Below, piece after piece: positions 8,380 through 16,911 of a stretch of 64,000 nucleotides of DNA. The notes beneath the pieces were generated by a model. That model was not told where the DNA came from, searched no databases, and worked only from the letters and a program-made list of their open reading frames with translations. A program made the translations under genes and the position numbers. Within the stretch, counting starts at the first letter, position 1, and each line of letters begins with the position of its first letter. This DNA comes from Rhodocyclales bacterium (lineage in GTDB: Bacteria; Pseudomonadota; Gammaproteobacteria; Burkholderiales; Rhodocyclaceae). Where the stretch lies: contig JACPEH010000002.1 of NCBI GenBank assembly GCA_016183655.1, positions 109,366 to 173,365 on the forward strand, given 5' to 3'.

Positions 8380-9273
8380 CTATACCTTGAACGGCGCCTG
8401 CCGCAGGAATGCCGCAGCCTTCCCGAGTGTGAACAGGTTTGGGGTCTGCGACGGCGGCATGCCGGCGACGATGCGCGCGTGGAACTGGGCGTGGTTCCCC
8501 TTGAAGGCGCCCTGGTTCCAGACTTGCAGCAGGCGCTCGGTGAACGCGCCGTTGTGGTCGCCGTCGCTGGAGGTCTGGTTGTCCTGGCATCCCGAAATCA
8601 GGACGACCGCCGGGCCGAAGTCCTTGACTACGGCGGAGAGCCGGTTGCTGACGGCGATGCGTGCCAGGGCGGCGTCGGGGTCGATCGCCTTGCCCGCGGT
8701 CTTGGCGGCGGCGCGCTGCAGATCGTCGTAGAACTCCCGGTTTTCGCGATAGGTTCGCCCGGTGATCGCGGCGGGCATTGCCTTCGAGCGGCCGGCTGTT
8801 GCGCTCGGCGGCGGCGCGGCACGGGCGACGGTGCCGCTGTGGCAGCTATCCGACAAAACCAGGATGCGCACGCCTTTGGCGAACTTCGAGAGTTCCAGGT
8901 ACAGCTCGTCGTCGATCAACTGGCCGTCGAAGAGACACCAGGTTTCGTCCTGCTTGTCGGCTTCGTCGCCGGAGACGTCGGGAATTTGCCCGCCATGCCC
9001 GGAATAGCTGAGGAAGAAAAGATCGCCCGCCTTGAGGCGTTTTGCGGCGTTTCGGAGCGCGGCAAGAATCCTGGCGCGGGTGGCGGCCTTTGTGAGCAGT
9101 GTTGTGGCCTTGATGCCCGACGCTCTGGCAATTGCCGCCATGTCGTTGGCGTCGAACTCGCAGGCCACCAGATCACCGTGCCAGCCGCCGTAGTGTTTCG
9201 GGTCCACCGCGTTCAACCCGATATGCAGGGACAGTCCGGCCGGGGCTGCCGATTTGACCAAGTTTCGCTTCAT
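8380..9273 (-). CDS. Caspase-like (peptidase C14) protease
   Basis: A 297-residue protein starting at ATG 9273 with AGGAGG 8 bases upstream. An in-frame extension to 9303 has no ribosome site. The caspase fold is clear: LSLHIGLN strand, His93 in [11 protein letters not shown], Cys144 in [11 protein letters not shown] and a late strand [13 protein letters not shown] followed by GAFTERLL, which is typical of bacterial metacaspases. The length is that of a stand-alone catalytic domain, with no signal peptide. It is the first gene of the TIR/STAND operon and probably acts as a cytoplasmic suicide protease or as an activator that cuts a neighbouring protein. Type I metacaspases prefer Arg/Lys substrates (family knowledge). 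Confidence 0.92.
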   Translation of the reverse strand: MKRNLVKSAAPAGLSLHIGLNAVDPKHYGGWHGDLVACEFDANDMAAIARASGIKATTLLTKAATRARILAALRNAAKRLKAGDLFFLSYSGHGGQIPDVSGDEADKQDETWCLFDGQLIDDELYLELSKFAKGVRILVLSDSCHSGTVARAAPPPSATAGRSKAMPAAITGRTYRENREFYDDLQRAAAKTAGKAIDPDAALARIAVSNRLSAVVKDFGPAVVLISGCQDNQTSSDGDHNGAFTERLLQVWNQGAFKGNHAQFHARIVAGMPPSQTPNLFTLGKAAAFLRQAPFKV

Positions 9274-9427
9274 GGTTGTCCTCCTCTTGTTCTTCGTGCT
9301 CACGCGTGCTGAAGGGTCGGTGCTGGAATGAATGCCACGAAGATCGTGCGTGGGTAACTGGCCCCGTTCGCGATCCGATTTGTGCCTTTGACAGGGAAAA
9401 ATCTTCCGGTCGATGTGCTGAGAGTTA

Positions 9428-9456
9428 ATAATCTTTCATTGCATTGGTATATGCAA
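9428..9456 (-). promoter_or_regulatory. Candidate promoter and operator of the caspase/TIR/STAND operon
   Basis: On the minus strand TTGCAT (9456-9451), a 17-base spacer and GATTAT (9433-9428) form a plausible sigma-70 promoter. The -35 box is also one arm of an inverted repeat, TTGCAT-N6-ATGCAA (9439-9456), which is operator-like. The stretch is AT-rich compared with its surroundings. It lies about 160 bases upstream of the caspase start, and no other promoter of similar quality was seen inside the operon. Confidence 0.5.
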
Positions 9457-9494
9457 GATGAAAAAACGGAGTCGGTGTGGTGGTGGATCATCGC

Positions 9495-9847
9495 AGCCCA
9501 AACCCGTGCTTTCGTGGCAGCCGGCGACCGTCGTTTTCCTCGCCGGCGGAACGCCCCCCTACACGCTGAATTTCGGCCGCAGCGATGCGACGCCGGTCAG
9601 CCAGCCGCTCGATCGGGTGGCGCCGGGATTCACGGCCGGGGAACTCAGGCAGCTTGAACAGGCGCTGCCCGGCGAGCTGCAATCCGGCCACGCCGCTGCC
9701 GCCGCCGAGAGTGCCGCCAGCCTGGCCGCCCGCGCAGCGCGCCAGCGCACCTACCTTCTGTGGGGCGTGCTGCTGCTCGGGGTGGTCATCCTCGGCGGGA
9801 TGGCCTGGCGGCTGATCGGGCAGATGCGGGCGGCCAAAAACAGCTGA
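9495..9847 (+). pseudogene. 3' remnant of a DUF3999-type membrane protein gene
   Basis: The plus-strand frame ending at 9847 encodes about 115 residues that look like the C-terminus of a DUF3999 protein: TVVFLAGGTPPYTLNFGRSDA, a Pro/Ala linker, then a single transmembrane helix (LLWGVLLLGVVILGGMAWRLIGQM) and a short cytoplasmic tail. DUF3999 proteins are normally about 450 residues, so the front three quarters are missing. Upstream of about 9490 the frame reads unrelated, AT-rich sequence. I infer that a deletion or the arrival of the immune operon removed the 5' part. The family assignment is from memory of the C-terminal pattern. Confidence 0.6.
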
Positions 9848-10033
9848 GCGGAGCGGACCGGCGCTCGCCTTGATTTTTTCGCCGCTGAACGAACGAAGCG
9901 TCCGCGGTGAGGGGGCCGCGCACGATGGAAAGGGCAAGGCTGGCGATGTTTATCGCTCCATGAACTTCGACCAGATCAAGGAGTTCAGCGACGTGGCGGC
10001 AACGGTCGACGCCTGAGCGTAGTCTGAAGGACA
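9848..10033 (+). other. Gap with a possible gene tail ending at 10016
   Basis: No intact gene. One plus-strand frame is open from about 9843 to a TGA at 10014-10016 and ends with RSMNFDQIKEFSDVAATVDA, directly before a strong plus-strand terminator. This may be the 3' end of another truncated gene. The product is not recognised, and there is no start codon with a ribosome site. Confidence 0.3.
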
Positions 10034-10080
10034 ACGCCCCCGCCGGCTCGGTGCCAACCGAGTGGCGGGGGCGTTTTTTT
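10034..10080 (+). terminator. Rho-independent terminator
   Basis: Perfect 11-bp stem ACGCCCCCGCC/GGCGGGGGCGT (10034-10044 with 10064-10074) with an inner CTCGGT/ACCGAG stem, followed by seven T. It is oriented for plus-strand transcription, although only gene remnants lie upstream. Confidence 0.9.
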
Positions 10081-10120
10081 GCCGATGCCGCTCAGCCTAT
10101 GGGCATGGCCGGCGCCGGTT

Positions 10121-10729
10121 TTACGCGGCGCCCGGAGCGAGGTCGGCTGCCGACGGCACGATGACGGCAAACAGGTCGCCCAGGGTGGCGAGGCTCGCTT
10201 TCTGCAACTCCGCTGCGCTGACCAGGCTGCCGCCCGCGGCGGGCAGATCGCGGGTGGCGGTGGCGCGCGCCACGACGGTGGGCTGGAAGCCGAGGTTGAA
10301 GGCGCCGCGTGCCGTCGAATTGACGCACATATGCGTCATGAAACCCGCCAGGACGACGCTCTTGATGCCGGCCTCCTTCAGGCGTCGTTCGAGATCGGTG
10401 CCGACGAATGAATTCGGGTAGTGCTTCACGATCGTGGCTTCCCCCGCCGTCGGCGCCACCTGGTCGGCGATGGCGCCGATCTCGGCGCGGATGTCGTAGG
10501 GCGTGCCGGGTCCCGCGTCGTGCTGGATGTGGAAGATCGGTCTGCCGAGTCGGCGGGCGCGATCGAGCAGGCGGCGGGCCTCGTCGAGCGCCGCTTCGAC
10601 GCCGCTCAATTTCATGACACCTTCCCGATAGGTGTTCTGGCAATCGATCATGAGCAACGCCGATTGACTCAAATCTGCGGGCGCTGCAGGCAGCCCGGCG
10701 ATCTCGCGTAAAGTGGACGGCTTCGACAT
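10121..10729 (-). CDS. Isochorismatase-family cysteine hydrolase
   Basis: A 202-residue cytoplasmic hydrolase. The catalytic triad is visible: Asp29 in LLMIDCQNTY, Lys102 in TIVKHYPNSF and Cys135 in GFMTHMCVNSTAR, followed by the usual cis-peptide-containing strand. The length fits the family (180-220). Members hydrolyse amides such as nicotinamide or N-carbamoyl compounds, or isochorismate. The substrate cannot be read from the sequence. It is divergently transcribed from a LysR gene 60 bases away, which probably controls it. Confidence 0.9.
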   Translation of the reverse strand: MSKPSTLREIAGLPAAPADLSQSALLMIDCQNTYREGVMKLSGVEAALDEARRLLDRARRLGRPIFHIQHDAGPGTPYDIRAEIGAIADQVAPTAGEATIVKHYPNSFVGTDLERRLKEAGIKSVVLAGFMTHMCVNSTARGAFNLGFQPTVVARATATRDLPAAGGSLVSAAELQKASLATLGDLFAVIVPSAADLAPGAA

Positions 10730-10790
10730 TATTCCCTCTCGTGTGAATTGACGGTGGAATCAAGAATAAGCCGCCTGGAGATGCGCTGGA

Positions 10791-11696
10791 ATGGATAAAG
10801 CTGCAGCGCCAGCCTGCAATTTTGCAGCTGATCTGGACTGGAACGATGTCCGCTATGCCCTGGTGCTTGCGCGCTGCGGCTCGCTGGCGTCGGCGGCGCG
10901 CGCCCTCGGCGTGGACCAGACGACGGTTTCGCGCCGCCTGCGCGTGCTCGAGTCCGGTCTCGGCACTCCGCTGTTCGAGCGCCTCAAGGGGCATTTGGCG
11001 CCGACGCCCGCCGGCATCGTCCTGATGGAGCGCGGCGTGCGGATCGAACAGGAGATCGCCGCCCTGTGCCACCTGGCCGCCGACAACCAGGCGCTGGTGC
11101 AGGGAGTGACCCGGGTTACCGCGGTGGATGCCATCGTGTCGCACTACCTCGCGCACCACCTGGCCGTATTGCGCGCGCGCCATCCGGGGCTGGCGGTGGA
11201 GTTGATCGCCAGCGCCAAAACCCTGGATCTTTCCCGCCGCGAGGCCGACATCGCGGTTCGCCTGGCGCGTCCGCAAAGCGGCGATTTCGTCGTGCGCCGG
11301 CTGGCCTCGCTCGCCTACGGCGTCTATGGCGCCGGCGCGCTGCCCGCGGCGGACGACTGGAGCCGGCAAAACTGGGTCGCCTACGAGCATTCGCTGGCGC
11401 GGGTGCCCGAAATGCGATGGCTATCGGAGCGGGTGGGCGACGATCGAATCGTCTTCCGCTGCAACAACATGGACGCCCTGGCGACGGCGGTCGCCGACGG
11501 CCTGGGGCTCGGCGTGCTGCCACGGCTGGTCGGTGAGCGCCACGCGTCGCTGCGCTGCCTCTCCGGCGAGGAAGCCGTGCTCAGGCGGGAGATGTGGCTG
11601 GTGGTGCCGCGGGAATTGCGCCATGTGCCGCGCATTCGCGCGGTCAGCGACTGGCTGGCCGAGCGCTTCCGCGCCGATGAAGGTCTTTTTGGCTGA
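10791..11696 (+). CDS. LysR-family transcriptional regulator
   Basis: A 301-residue regulator. The winged helix-turn-helix is at about residues 17-75 (LDWNDVRYALVLARCGSLASAARALG, then VDQTTVSRRLRVLE). The C-terminal 200 residues form the periplasmic-binding-like effector domain (EADIAVRLARP, VADGLGLGVLPRLV). The opening LDWNDVRY is typical of the subgroup with a short pre-HTH extension. It is divergent from the cysteine hydrolase gene, so it likely regulates that gene and itself from the 60-bp shared gap. Confidence 0.92.
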   Translation: MDKAAAPACNFAADLDWNDVRYALVLARCGSLASAARALGVDQTTVSRRLRVLESGLGTPLFERLKGHLAPTPAGIVLMERGVRIEQEIAALCHLAADNQALVQGVTRVTAVDAIVSHYLAHHLAVLRARHPGLAVELIASAKTLDLSRREADIAVRLARPQSGDFVVRRLASLAYGVYGAGALPAADDWSRQNWVAYEHSLARVPEMRWLSERVGDDRIVFRCNNMDALATAVADGLGLGVLPRLVGERHASLRCLSGEEAVLRREMWLVVPRELRHVPRIRAVSDWLAERFRADEGLFG

Positions 11697-11746
11697 ACCC
11701 GGCGGCAGGCAACTCGGACCGGGCCGGAAACACGACGCAGCCGCCC

Positions 11747-12652
11747 TCAACCCTCCGCCAGCAGCCGCTGCCGCAGCCGCGGCACCGCCCAATCGACGAA
11801 GCTGCGCACCCGGGAGGAGAGCAGGCGCGAATGCGGGTAGACGAGCTGGACCGGGATCGGCGCCGGCTCGTAGGCCGGCAGGAGGCGGCGCAGCTTGCCG
11901 GCGGCGAGCGCGTCGCGCACCTGGTAGTCGAGGAAGGCGCCGCAGCCCAGGCCCTTGACGCAGGCGTCGAGGGCGACGTCGATCTGGTTGGTGGCGAGCA
12001 GGCCCTTGATCGGCACGCGGGTGGTTTTGCCGTCGCCGCCCGAGAATTCCCATTCCGCTCCGGGCGCCACGCCGAGGAACTGTAGGCAGCGGTGCCCGGC
12101 CAGGTCGGCCGGGTGGCGCGGCGTGCCGGCGCGGCGCAGGTAGGCCGGGCTGGCGCAGACGATGCGGCGGGTCGTGCCGAGCGGCACGGCGACCAGCGAG
12201 GAGTCGCGCAGATGGCCGATGCGGATGGCGGCATCCATGCCTTCGTCGAGCAGGTCGACGACGCGGTCGAAAAGCATCAGCTCGGCGTTGACCGCCGGCT
12301 GGGCGGCGAGGAATTCGCTGAGCACCGGCCCGACGTGCAGCCGGCCGAACATCACCGGCGCGGTCAGGGTGAGCTTGCCGGCCGGCTTCGCCTGCCGCGC
12401 CGACAGGGCGTTCTCGGCCTCCTCGACCTCGGCCAGCACGCGGCGGCAGCGCTCGAAATACTCGCGCCCCTCGTCGGTCAGCGCGATGCGGCGCGTCGTG
12501 CGGTTGAGCAGGCGCGTGCCGAGCGCCCCTTCGAGCGTCGCCAGCGAGCGCACCACCGAGGTCAGCGAGGTGTCGAGCGCGCCGGCGGCGGCCGTCAGGC
12601 TGCCCGCCTCGACGATGCGCACGAAAGTCTCCATGGCCCGCAGCTTGTCCAT
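11747..12652 (-). CDS. LysR-family transcriptional regulator
   Basis: A 301-residue protein beginning MDKLRAMETFVRIVEAGSLTAAAGAL, a classic LysR helix-turn-helix start of the CrgA/DmlR type, with the recognition helix at TSLTSVVRSLATLE. The substrate domain includes EGMDAAIRIGHLRDSSLVAVPLG and ends with WAVPRLRQRLLAEG. It is transcribed away from the FMN-binding protein gene at 12809, with a 157-bp gap, so control of the downstream FMN-protein/GST pair is likely (inference from context). Confidence 0.92.
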   Translation of the reverse strand: MDKLRAMETFVRIVEAGSLTAAAGALDTSLTSVVRSLATLEGALGTRLLNRTTRRIALTDEGREYFERCRRVLAEVEEAENALSARQAKPAGKLTLTAPVMFGRLHVGPVLSEFLAAQPAVNAELMLFDRVVDLLDEGMDAAIRIGHLRDSSLVAVPLGTTRRIVCASPAYLRRAGTPRHPADLAGHRCLQFLGVAPGAEWEFSGGDGKTTRVPIKGLLATNQIDVALDACVKGLGCGAFLDYQVRDALAAGKLRRLLPAYEPAPIPVQLVYPHSRLLSSRVRSFVDWAVPRLRQRLLAEG

Positions 12653-12808
12653 GCCGGCGATATTACGCCGAATTCCGGCGCAGTCACTTGAGCGTTCGTC
12701 TATTTATTTCGGTGTTCGCATGGATCAGTATGGCTTCGGTCGGCCGCGCTTGTTGCGGCGCTTGTTCACGCGTTCGCGCGCCTGCCGCCATCGACCCGGG
12801 AGATCCGC

Positions 12809-13444
12809 ATGCCTCGACGCTTCGCGCAACTGACCTTCACCGAGCACGTGAAAGCCGCCCAGGCGCATTACGGCACGCGCGCGCAGGCCGAACGCTACGC
12901 CGAGAGCGCGCAGGCCAACGCCGAGCTCGGCGCGCGCGAGCGCGAGTTCATCGCCGCGCGCGACAGCTTCTACCTGGCGACGGTGAGCGACAGCGGCTGG
13001 CCCTATGTCCAGCATCGCGGCGGCAGCCCCGGTTTTCTTCAGGTGCTCGACGCGACGACGCTGGCCTTCGCCGATTTCCGCGGCAACCTGCAGTACCAGA
13101 GCGTCGGCAACCTCGCCGGCAACGACCGCGTCTGCCTGATCCTGGTCGATTACCCGCAGCGCCGCCGCCTGAAGCTGCTCGGCCATGCGCGCGTCATTGA
13201 CGTCGCTGCGCCCGGCGGCGAGGCGCCGGCCTGGCTCAAGCAACTGCAGGCCGACGCCGCCGAGGCCCCGGTCGAGCGCGTGCTGCTGATCGCCGTCGAG
13301 GCTTTCGACTGGAACTGCGCCAAACACATCACGCCGCGCTTCAGCGAGCGCGAACTGCAGCCGCTGATCGATCCCCTGCGCCAGCGCATCGCCGCGCTCG
13401 AAGCGCGGCTGCGCGAGCTGGGCGGCGTGCCGCCCGAGAATTAG
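12809..13444 (+). CDS. Pyridoxamine 5'-phosphate oxidase-family (FMN split-barrel) protein
   Basis: A 211-residue protein with GGGAG ahead of ATG 12809. The split-barrel core spans about residues 45-160: REFIAARDSFYLATVSDSGWPYVQHRGGSPGFLQVLD, then ADFRGNLQYQSVGNLAGNDRVCLILVDY and RRRLKLLGHARVI. The GWPYVQHRGG motif matches the flavin-binding strand of this family. The C-terminal helix (LIDPLRQRIAALEARLREL) is probably a coiled segment for dimerisation. Such proteins bind FMN or F420 and often reduce small electrophiles. The exact reaction is unknown. It is followed after 50 bases by a glutathione S-transferase gene, which suggests a detoxification pair. Confidence 0.88.
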   Translation: MPRRFAQLTFTEHVKAAQAHYGTRAQAERYAESAQANAELGAREREFIAARDSFYLATVSDSGWPYVQHRGGSPGFLQVLDATTLAFADFRGNLQYQSVGNLAGNDRVCLILVDYPQRRRLKLLGHARVIDVAAPGGEAPAWLKQLQADAAEAPVERVLLIAVEAFDWNCAKHITPRFSERELQPLIDPLRQRIAALEARLRELGGVPPEN

Positions 13445-13494
13445 CCGTACCGTCGTTCCACCGTTCCGTTCGCCACACCCAAAAGGAGAAAACC

Positions 13495-14088
13495 ATGCAG
13501 CTGTACGATCTGGAGTTGTCGGGCAATTGTTACAAGGTTCGCCTGTTCGCCGCGCTGGCGCGGATTCCGCTGGACATCGTCGGCGTCGATTTCCTCGGCG
13601 GCGCGCACAAGCGGCCGCCGCTGATCGACCTGAACCCGTGGGGCGAGATTCCGATCCTGGTCGATGGCGAAGTGGTGCTGCGCGATTCGCAGGCCATCCT
13701 CGTCTATCTCGCCGCCAGGTATGCCGGCGAGAGCTGGCTGCCGCGCGACGCGGCCGGCCTGGGCGAGGTCATGCAGTGGCTGTCGACCGCCGCCAACGAG
13801 GTGCAGAACGGGCCGGCCTCGGCGCGCCTGGTGGATAAATTCGGCTACGCCCTCGACAAGGCCGACACGCTGAAGCGCGCGGCGCGCATCCTGCCGCTGC
13901 TCGACGCCCACCTGGCCAGGCACCCATGGCTGGCGCTGGAGCGGCCGACCATCGCCGACTGCGCCGTCTTCCCCTACGTCGCGCTGGCGCCGGAAGGCGG
14001 CGTCTCGCTCGCCGACTATCCGAACATCCGGCAGTGGCTGGCGCGGGTCAAGGCACTGCCGGACTTCCTGGCGATGCCCGGGGTGTAG
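13495..14088 (+). CDS. Glutathione S-transferase family protein
   Basis: A 197-residue protein with AAAGGAGA before its ATG. The thioredoxin-like N-domain (MQLYDLELSGNCYKVRLFAALA) carries the Ser/Asn pair at residues 9-11 expected to activate glutathione, and the conserved NPWGEIPILVDGEVVLRDSQAILVYLA segment with the cis-Pro and the glutathione-contacting DSQAI. The all-helical C-domain includes RPTIADCAVFPYVAL, the usual N-capping box. It is co-directional with the FMN protein. The substrate is not inferable. Confidence 0.93.
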   Translation: MQLYDLELSGNCYKVRLFAALARIPLDIVGVDFLGGAHKRPPLIDLNPWGEIPILVDGEVVLRDSQAILVYLAARYAGESWLPRDAAGLGEVMQWLSTAANEVQNGPASARLVDKFGYALDKADTLKRAARILPLLDAHLARHPWLALERPTIADCAVFPYVALAPEGGVSLADYPNIRQWLARVKALPDFLAMPGV

Positions 14089-14132
14089 CCGCGTTGGCGG
14101 AGGTCCCCGCGCCAGTCGCCGCAGCGGCGAGC

Positions 14133-14160
14133 AACCAGCCCCGACCGGGGCTGGTTTCGC
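14133..14160. terminator. Hairpin between convergent genes, likely bidirectional terminator
   Basis: AACCAGCCCC and GGGGCTGGTT form a perfect 10-bp stem with a 4-base loop (14133-14156), followed by only a short T run. It lies between the convergent GST and racemase-like genes. Confidence 0.5.
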
Positions 14161-14214
14161 ATGGGAGTCACTGGCAGGGGCGAAGCGTGGATAACGCGGC
14201 GGCTTCGTGCCGTA

Positions 14215-15297
14215 TCACGCGATGTAGCGCGAAACCGCCGCCTCGTTCCATTCGACTCCGCTGCCGAGGACGCCGTCGACGCGGGCATAGCCGTCCTCGA
14301 CGGTCAGCGGCTCGGCGACGATCGGGTTCCACCAGTCGGCGTATTCCAGCCAGTGCGCGGTGGGCGTTGCGCACAGCAACTGTGCGCTGATTTCCGGCCA
14401 CAGGTGGTTGGAGAGCGGGATGCCCCGTGCCTGCGCCATGGCGGCAGCCCGCATCCAGCCGGAGACGCCGCCGATTTTCATCACGTCGGGCATCATGAAA
14501 TCGCTCGCCTGGGCGTCGATGGCGTGCTGCAGGTCGAGCGTTCCCCACCAGTTCTCACCGCACTGGATCGGGGTTTTCGCTTCCCTCGCGATGTGGGCGT
14601 GGCCGGCGAAATCATGGGCCAGGGTCGGCTCCTCGACCCACGTGATGCCCTCCTCGTCGAGTGCCCGCAAGCGTTGCGCCGCTTGCGCCGGCGTCAGGCA
14701 CTGGTTGTAGTCCACCATGATCGCCAGCCCGTTGCCCGTCGCCGCACGCACGGCGCGGATCACGGCGACGTCTTCCTCGACGGTCGGGTAGCCGATCTTC
14801 AGCTTGACCCCGCGGAATTTCCGTTCGGCCCACTTTTCCGCAGCCATCGCCGATGCCTTTTCGCCGTCGTAGCCGACCGCGCCGTAGGCCGGAATCGGCC
14901 GGGGGACGCCGCCCAGCAGGGCCACGAGCGAGGTCTGCCGGCGGCGCGCCAGCGCGTCCCACAACGCCATGTCGATCGCCGACAGGGCAATGCCGACCAG
15001 TCCCTGCGTTCCCAGCAGGCGGAACCTCGCGTTCAGTCGCCGTTCGATTTCCAGCGGCGAGGCCGGGGCGTCGACGAGCAAGGAGTCGAGATTGCGCAGC
15101 AGATCGGCGATCGGTTTCAGCGCGAAAGCGTTGTACGCAAAGACGATGCTGTGGCCGACCGAGCCGTCGTCGCAATGGATGTCGGTAAGGATCAGCGGCG
15201 ATTCGGTAACGGTGCCGCCGGCGGTCTGGTGCGCTTGCGGCAAGGGAACGCGGACGGTGCGCACCGACAGGCGCTCGATGTTCGGGGTCTTGGTCAT
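14215..15297 (-). CDS. Mandelate racemase/muconate-lactonizing enzyme superfamily protein
   Basis: A 360-residue enzyme starting at ATG 15297 behind GGAGGAGA. All the mandelate racemase landmarks occur, each exactly one residue later than in the Pseudomonas enzyme: Lys165 and Lys167 (VKLKIG), metal ligands Asp196 (IMVDYNQ), Glu222 (WVEEP) and Glu248 (CGENW), the Asp271/His298 dyad (MMPDVMKIGG, SNHLWPE) and Glu318. It abstracts a proton next to a carboxylate. The spacing makes mandelate or a close 2-hydroxyacid a good guess, but other MR-subgroup acid-sugar activities are possible. The LysR gene upstream on the same strand probably regulates it. Confidence 0.9.
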   Translation of the reverse strand: MTKTPNIERLSVRTVRVPLPQAHQTAGGTVTESPLILTDIHCDDGSVGHSIVFAYNAFALKPIADLLRNLDSLLVDAPASPLEIERRLNARFRLLGTQGLVGIALSAIDMALWDALARRRQTSLVALLGGVPRPIPAYGAVGYDGEKASAMAAEKWAERKFRGVKLKIGYPTVEEDVAVIRAVRAATGNGLAIMVDYNQCLTPAQAAQRLRALDEEGITWVEEPTLAHDFAGHAHIAREAKTPIQCGENWWGTLDLQHAIDAQASDFMMPDVMKIGGVSGWMRAAAMAQARGIPLSNHLWPEISAQLLCATPTAHWLEYADWWNPIVAEPLTVEDGYARVDGVLGSGVEWNEAAVSRYIA

Positions 15298-15519
15298 GGC
15301 AGTCTCCTCCGTGTTGGGCTTGGGGTCGGGGAATCCTGGGAATCCCGGGAATGCCGGGGTCGAGTGTGCCGTGCGTCGGCTCCGTTGCCGCCGATGCGCC
15401 GGTCGCCGCCAGCGGCTCCTCGATCCGGTGAGCACATCATAGGGAGCGGCGAGTCGCCGCGCGCGGAAGCTTGTTCGCTGCGGAGCGGAGGAAAATTCCG
15501 GGCTTGGCGGTCGGGGCGA

Positions 15520-16449
15520 TCAGCGCGTGCTGCGGGCGATGGCCGCGCAGGTTTCCCGCAGCCAGGCGGTGAAGGCCCGGGCGGCGTCGCTCCGGTCGAT
15601 TTCGTGCGGGGCCGGGCCGTTCAGGCGGATGGCGTAACGGGTCGTCGGTGGGCTGCCGACATTGAAGAGCGCGACGACCTCGCCGCGTTCCAGGTAGCGA
15701 CGGTAAAGGCTCGGCCTCGCCAGGGTGACGCCGAGGCCGGCGGCCGCGGCAGCGATGGCCAGGCCGGAATCGACGAAGCGCAGGCCATGGTCGGGTTCGG
15801 GCCAATCCAGCCCGGCCGCGGCGAACCACGCGCGCCACGGTTCGATCGGGGAGCGGATGAGCCGCGCACGCTGCAGGTCCGCCGGTTGGGCGAGCTTGAA
15901 CTCCGCCGCGTAGTTCGGGCTGCAGATCGGCCTGAGCAGTTCGTGTCCGAGAATTTCTTCGCCGCCTCCCGGCGACTTGTCGGCGATGACCTCGATGTGC
16001 GCGCCGGGCGGCCGCAGGCCGAGATGGGGCACGGAAAGAACGACATCGACATCGATCTCGGGCCGCCGCCTGGCGAAGTCGTGCAGCTCGGGCACGACGA
16101 TCTCGCGCGCGAAGGTGGGGGGCGCGCAAAGACGGAGGGTCTGCCGCTGCCGGCGGGCGCTGCGGTGCAGGGGCAGGGCGGTGAGCATCCGCAGCGCCTC
16201 GCAGACCTGTTCGGCGTATTCCAGCCCCGCAGTCGTCGGACGCACGCCGTTCCCGGTGCGCTCAAGCAGGCGCGTGCCGAGCAGTTGCTCCAGATTGCCG
16301 ATACGCTTGCCGATGGCGCTGGCGGTGACATTGAGTTCCTCTCCCGCGCGCTCGAACGAACCGTGGCGAATCGCGGCATCGAACGCCAGGATGGCCGGGA
16401 GGGAAGGGAGTCGGGGTGCGCCTTGTGCAGTTGTCATGGAGAAATGCAT
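15520..16449 (-). CDS. LysR-family transcriptional regulator (GcvA-like)
   Basis: A 309-residue regulator with the pattern RLPSLPAILAFDAAIRHGSFERAGEELNVTASAIGKRIGNLEQLLG, which is the GcvA/AmpR-type helix-turn-helix with an LP-L--F---R start. The C-terminal binding domain ends TAWLRETCAAIARS. ATG 16449 has no clear ribosome site, and the next Met, four codons in, is an alternative. It lies 220 bases upstream of the racemase-like gene in the same direction. Confidence 0.9.
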   Translation of the reverse strand: MHFSMTTAQGAPRLPSLPAILAFDAAIRHGSFERAGEELNVTASAIGKRIGNLEQLLGTRLLERTGNGVRPTTAGLEYAEQVCEALRMLTALPLHRSARRQRQTLRLCAPPTFAREIVVPELHDFARRRPEIDVDVVLSVPHLGLRPPGAHIEVIADKSPGGGEEILGHELLRPICSPNYAAEFKLAQPADLQRARLIRSPIEPWRAWFAAAGLDWPEPDHGLRFVDSGLAIAAAAAGLGVTLARPSLYRRYLERGEVVALFNVGSPPTTRYAIRLNGPAPHEIDRSDAARAFTAWLRETCAAIARSTR

Positions 16450-16835
16450 CGCAACGGAATCGGCAGTCTGCCGATGCTATCAGCCATGGCTTGCCCGCGA
16501 CAGCGTCGAGCGGCCGAATCCTTGTGGACAAGGGAAGCGCCGAACAAACCGGCAGCCAGCCTCGCTGCAGTGGCGGGACGCTTCGTCATCCCGGCGAACG
16601 CCGGGATCCAGTCTCGGAGCTTGATCCAGGACAACGGCACTTTCAGCCATGGGCCCCTTTGCCTGCGGGCGCTTTCGCCGGCGTGATGGCGCCAGATGAA
16701 CGAAGGCGCGATAGCCGGTCGATGTCGGCGATTCAAGCTTGCGCCATGCGGGGCAAGCCCACCATGCCGGCGGCCCGCAGCGACCGGATGTCGCCCCGGC
16801 GCCGGCAACGCCGCGGCGCTTGCCGGCCACCGTTC
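16450..16835. other. Intergenic region with a short palindromic repeat
   Basis: No coding sequence is supported. At 16584-16611 the palindrome GTCATCCCGGCGAACGCCGG, followed by GATCCAG, belongs to the same broad family as the repeats at 40.4 and 46.7 kb, and a decayed second half follows near 16620. The rest holds GC-rich imperfect hairpins only. Confidence 0.5.
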
Positions 16836-16864
16836 CTGACGACGTCATTGCCGTTGTCTATAGT
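16836..16864 (+). promoter_or_regulatory. Candidate promoter of the V/A-ATPase operon
   Basis: CTGACG (16836-16841), a 17-base spacer and TATAGT (16859-16864) sit 48 bases before the first ATPase start codon. A GGGAGGGGG ribosome site follows. Confidence 0.55.
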
Positions 16865-16911
16865 GAATGCGAAGCACGGCAAGGTTGTTCCGACGGCGGG
16901 AGGGGGCGGTC

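Noticed and set aside
14133..14156. tRNA or structured RNA between GST and racemase-like genes
   Set aside because: Only a single hairpin is present; no cloverleaf or conserved RNA motif.
14161..16686. 841-codon plus-strand open frame
   Set aside because: It runs antisense to the racemase-like and LysR genes, which have clear motifs and starts. No domain is seen in the frame.
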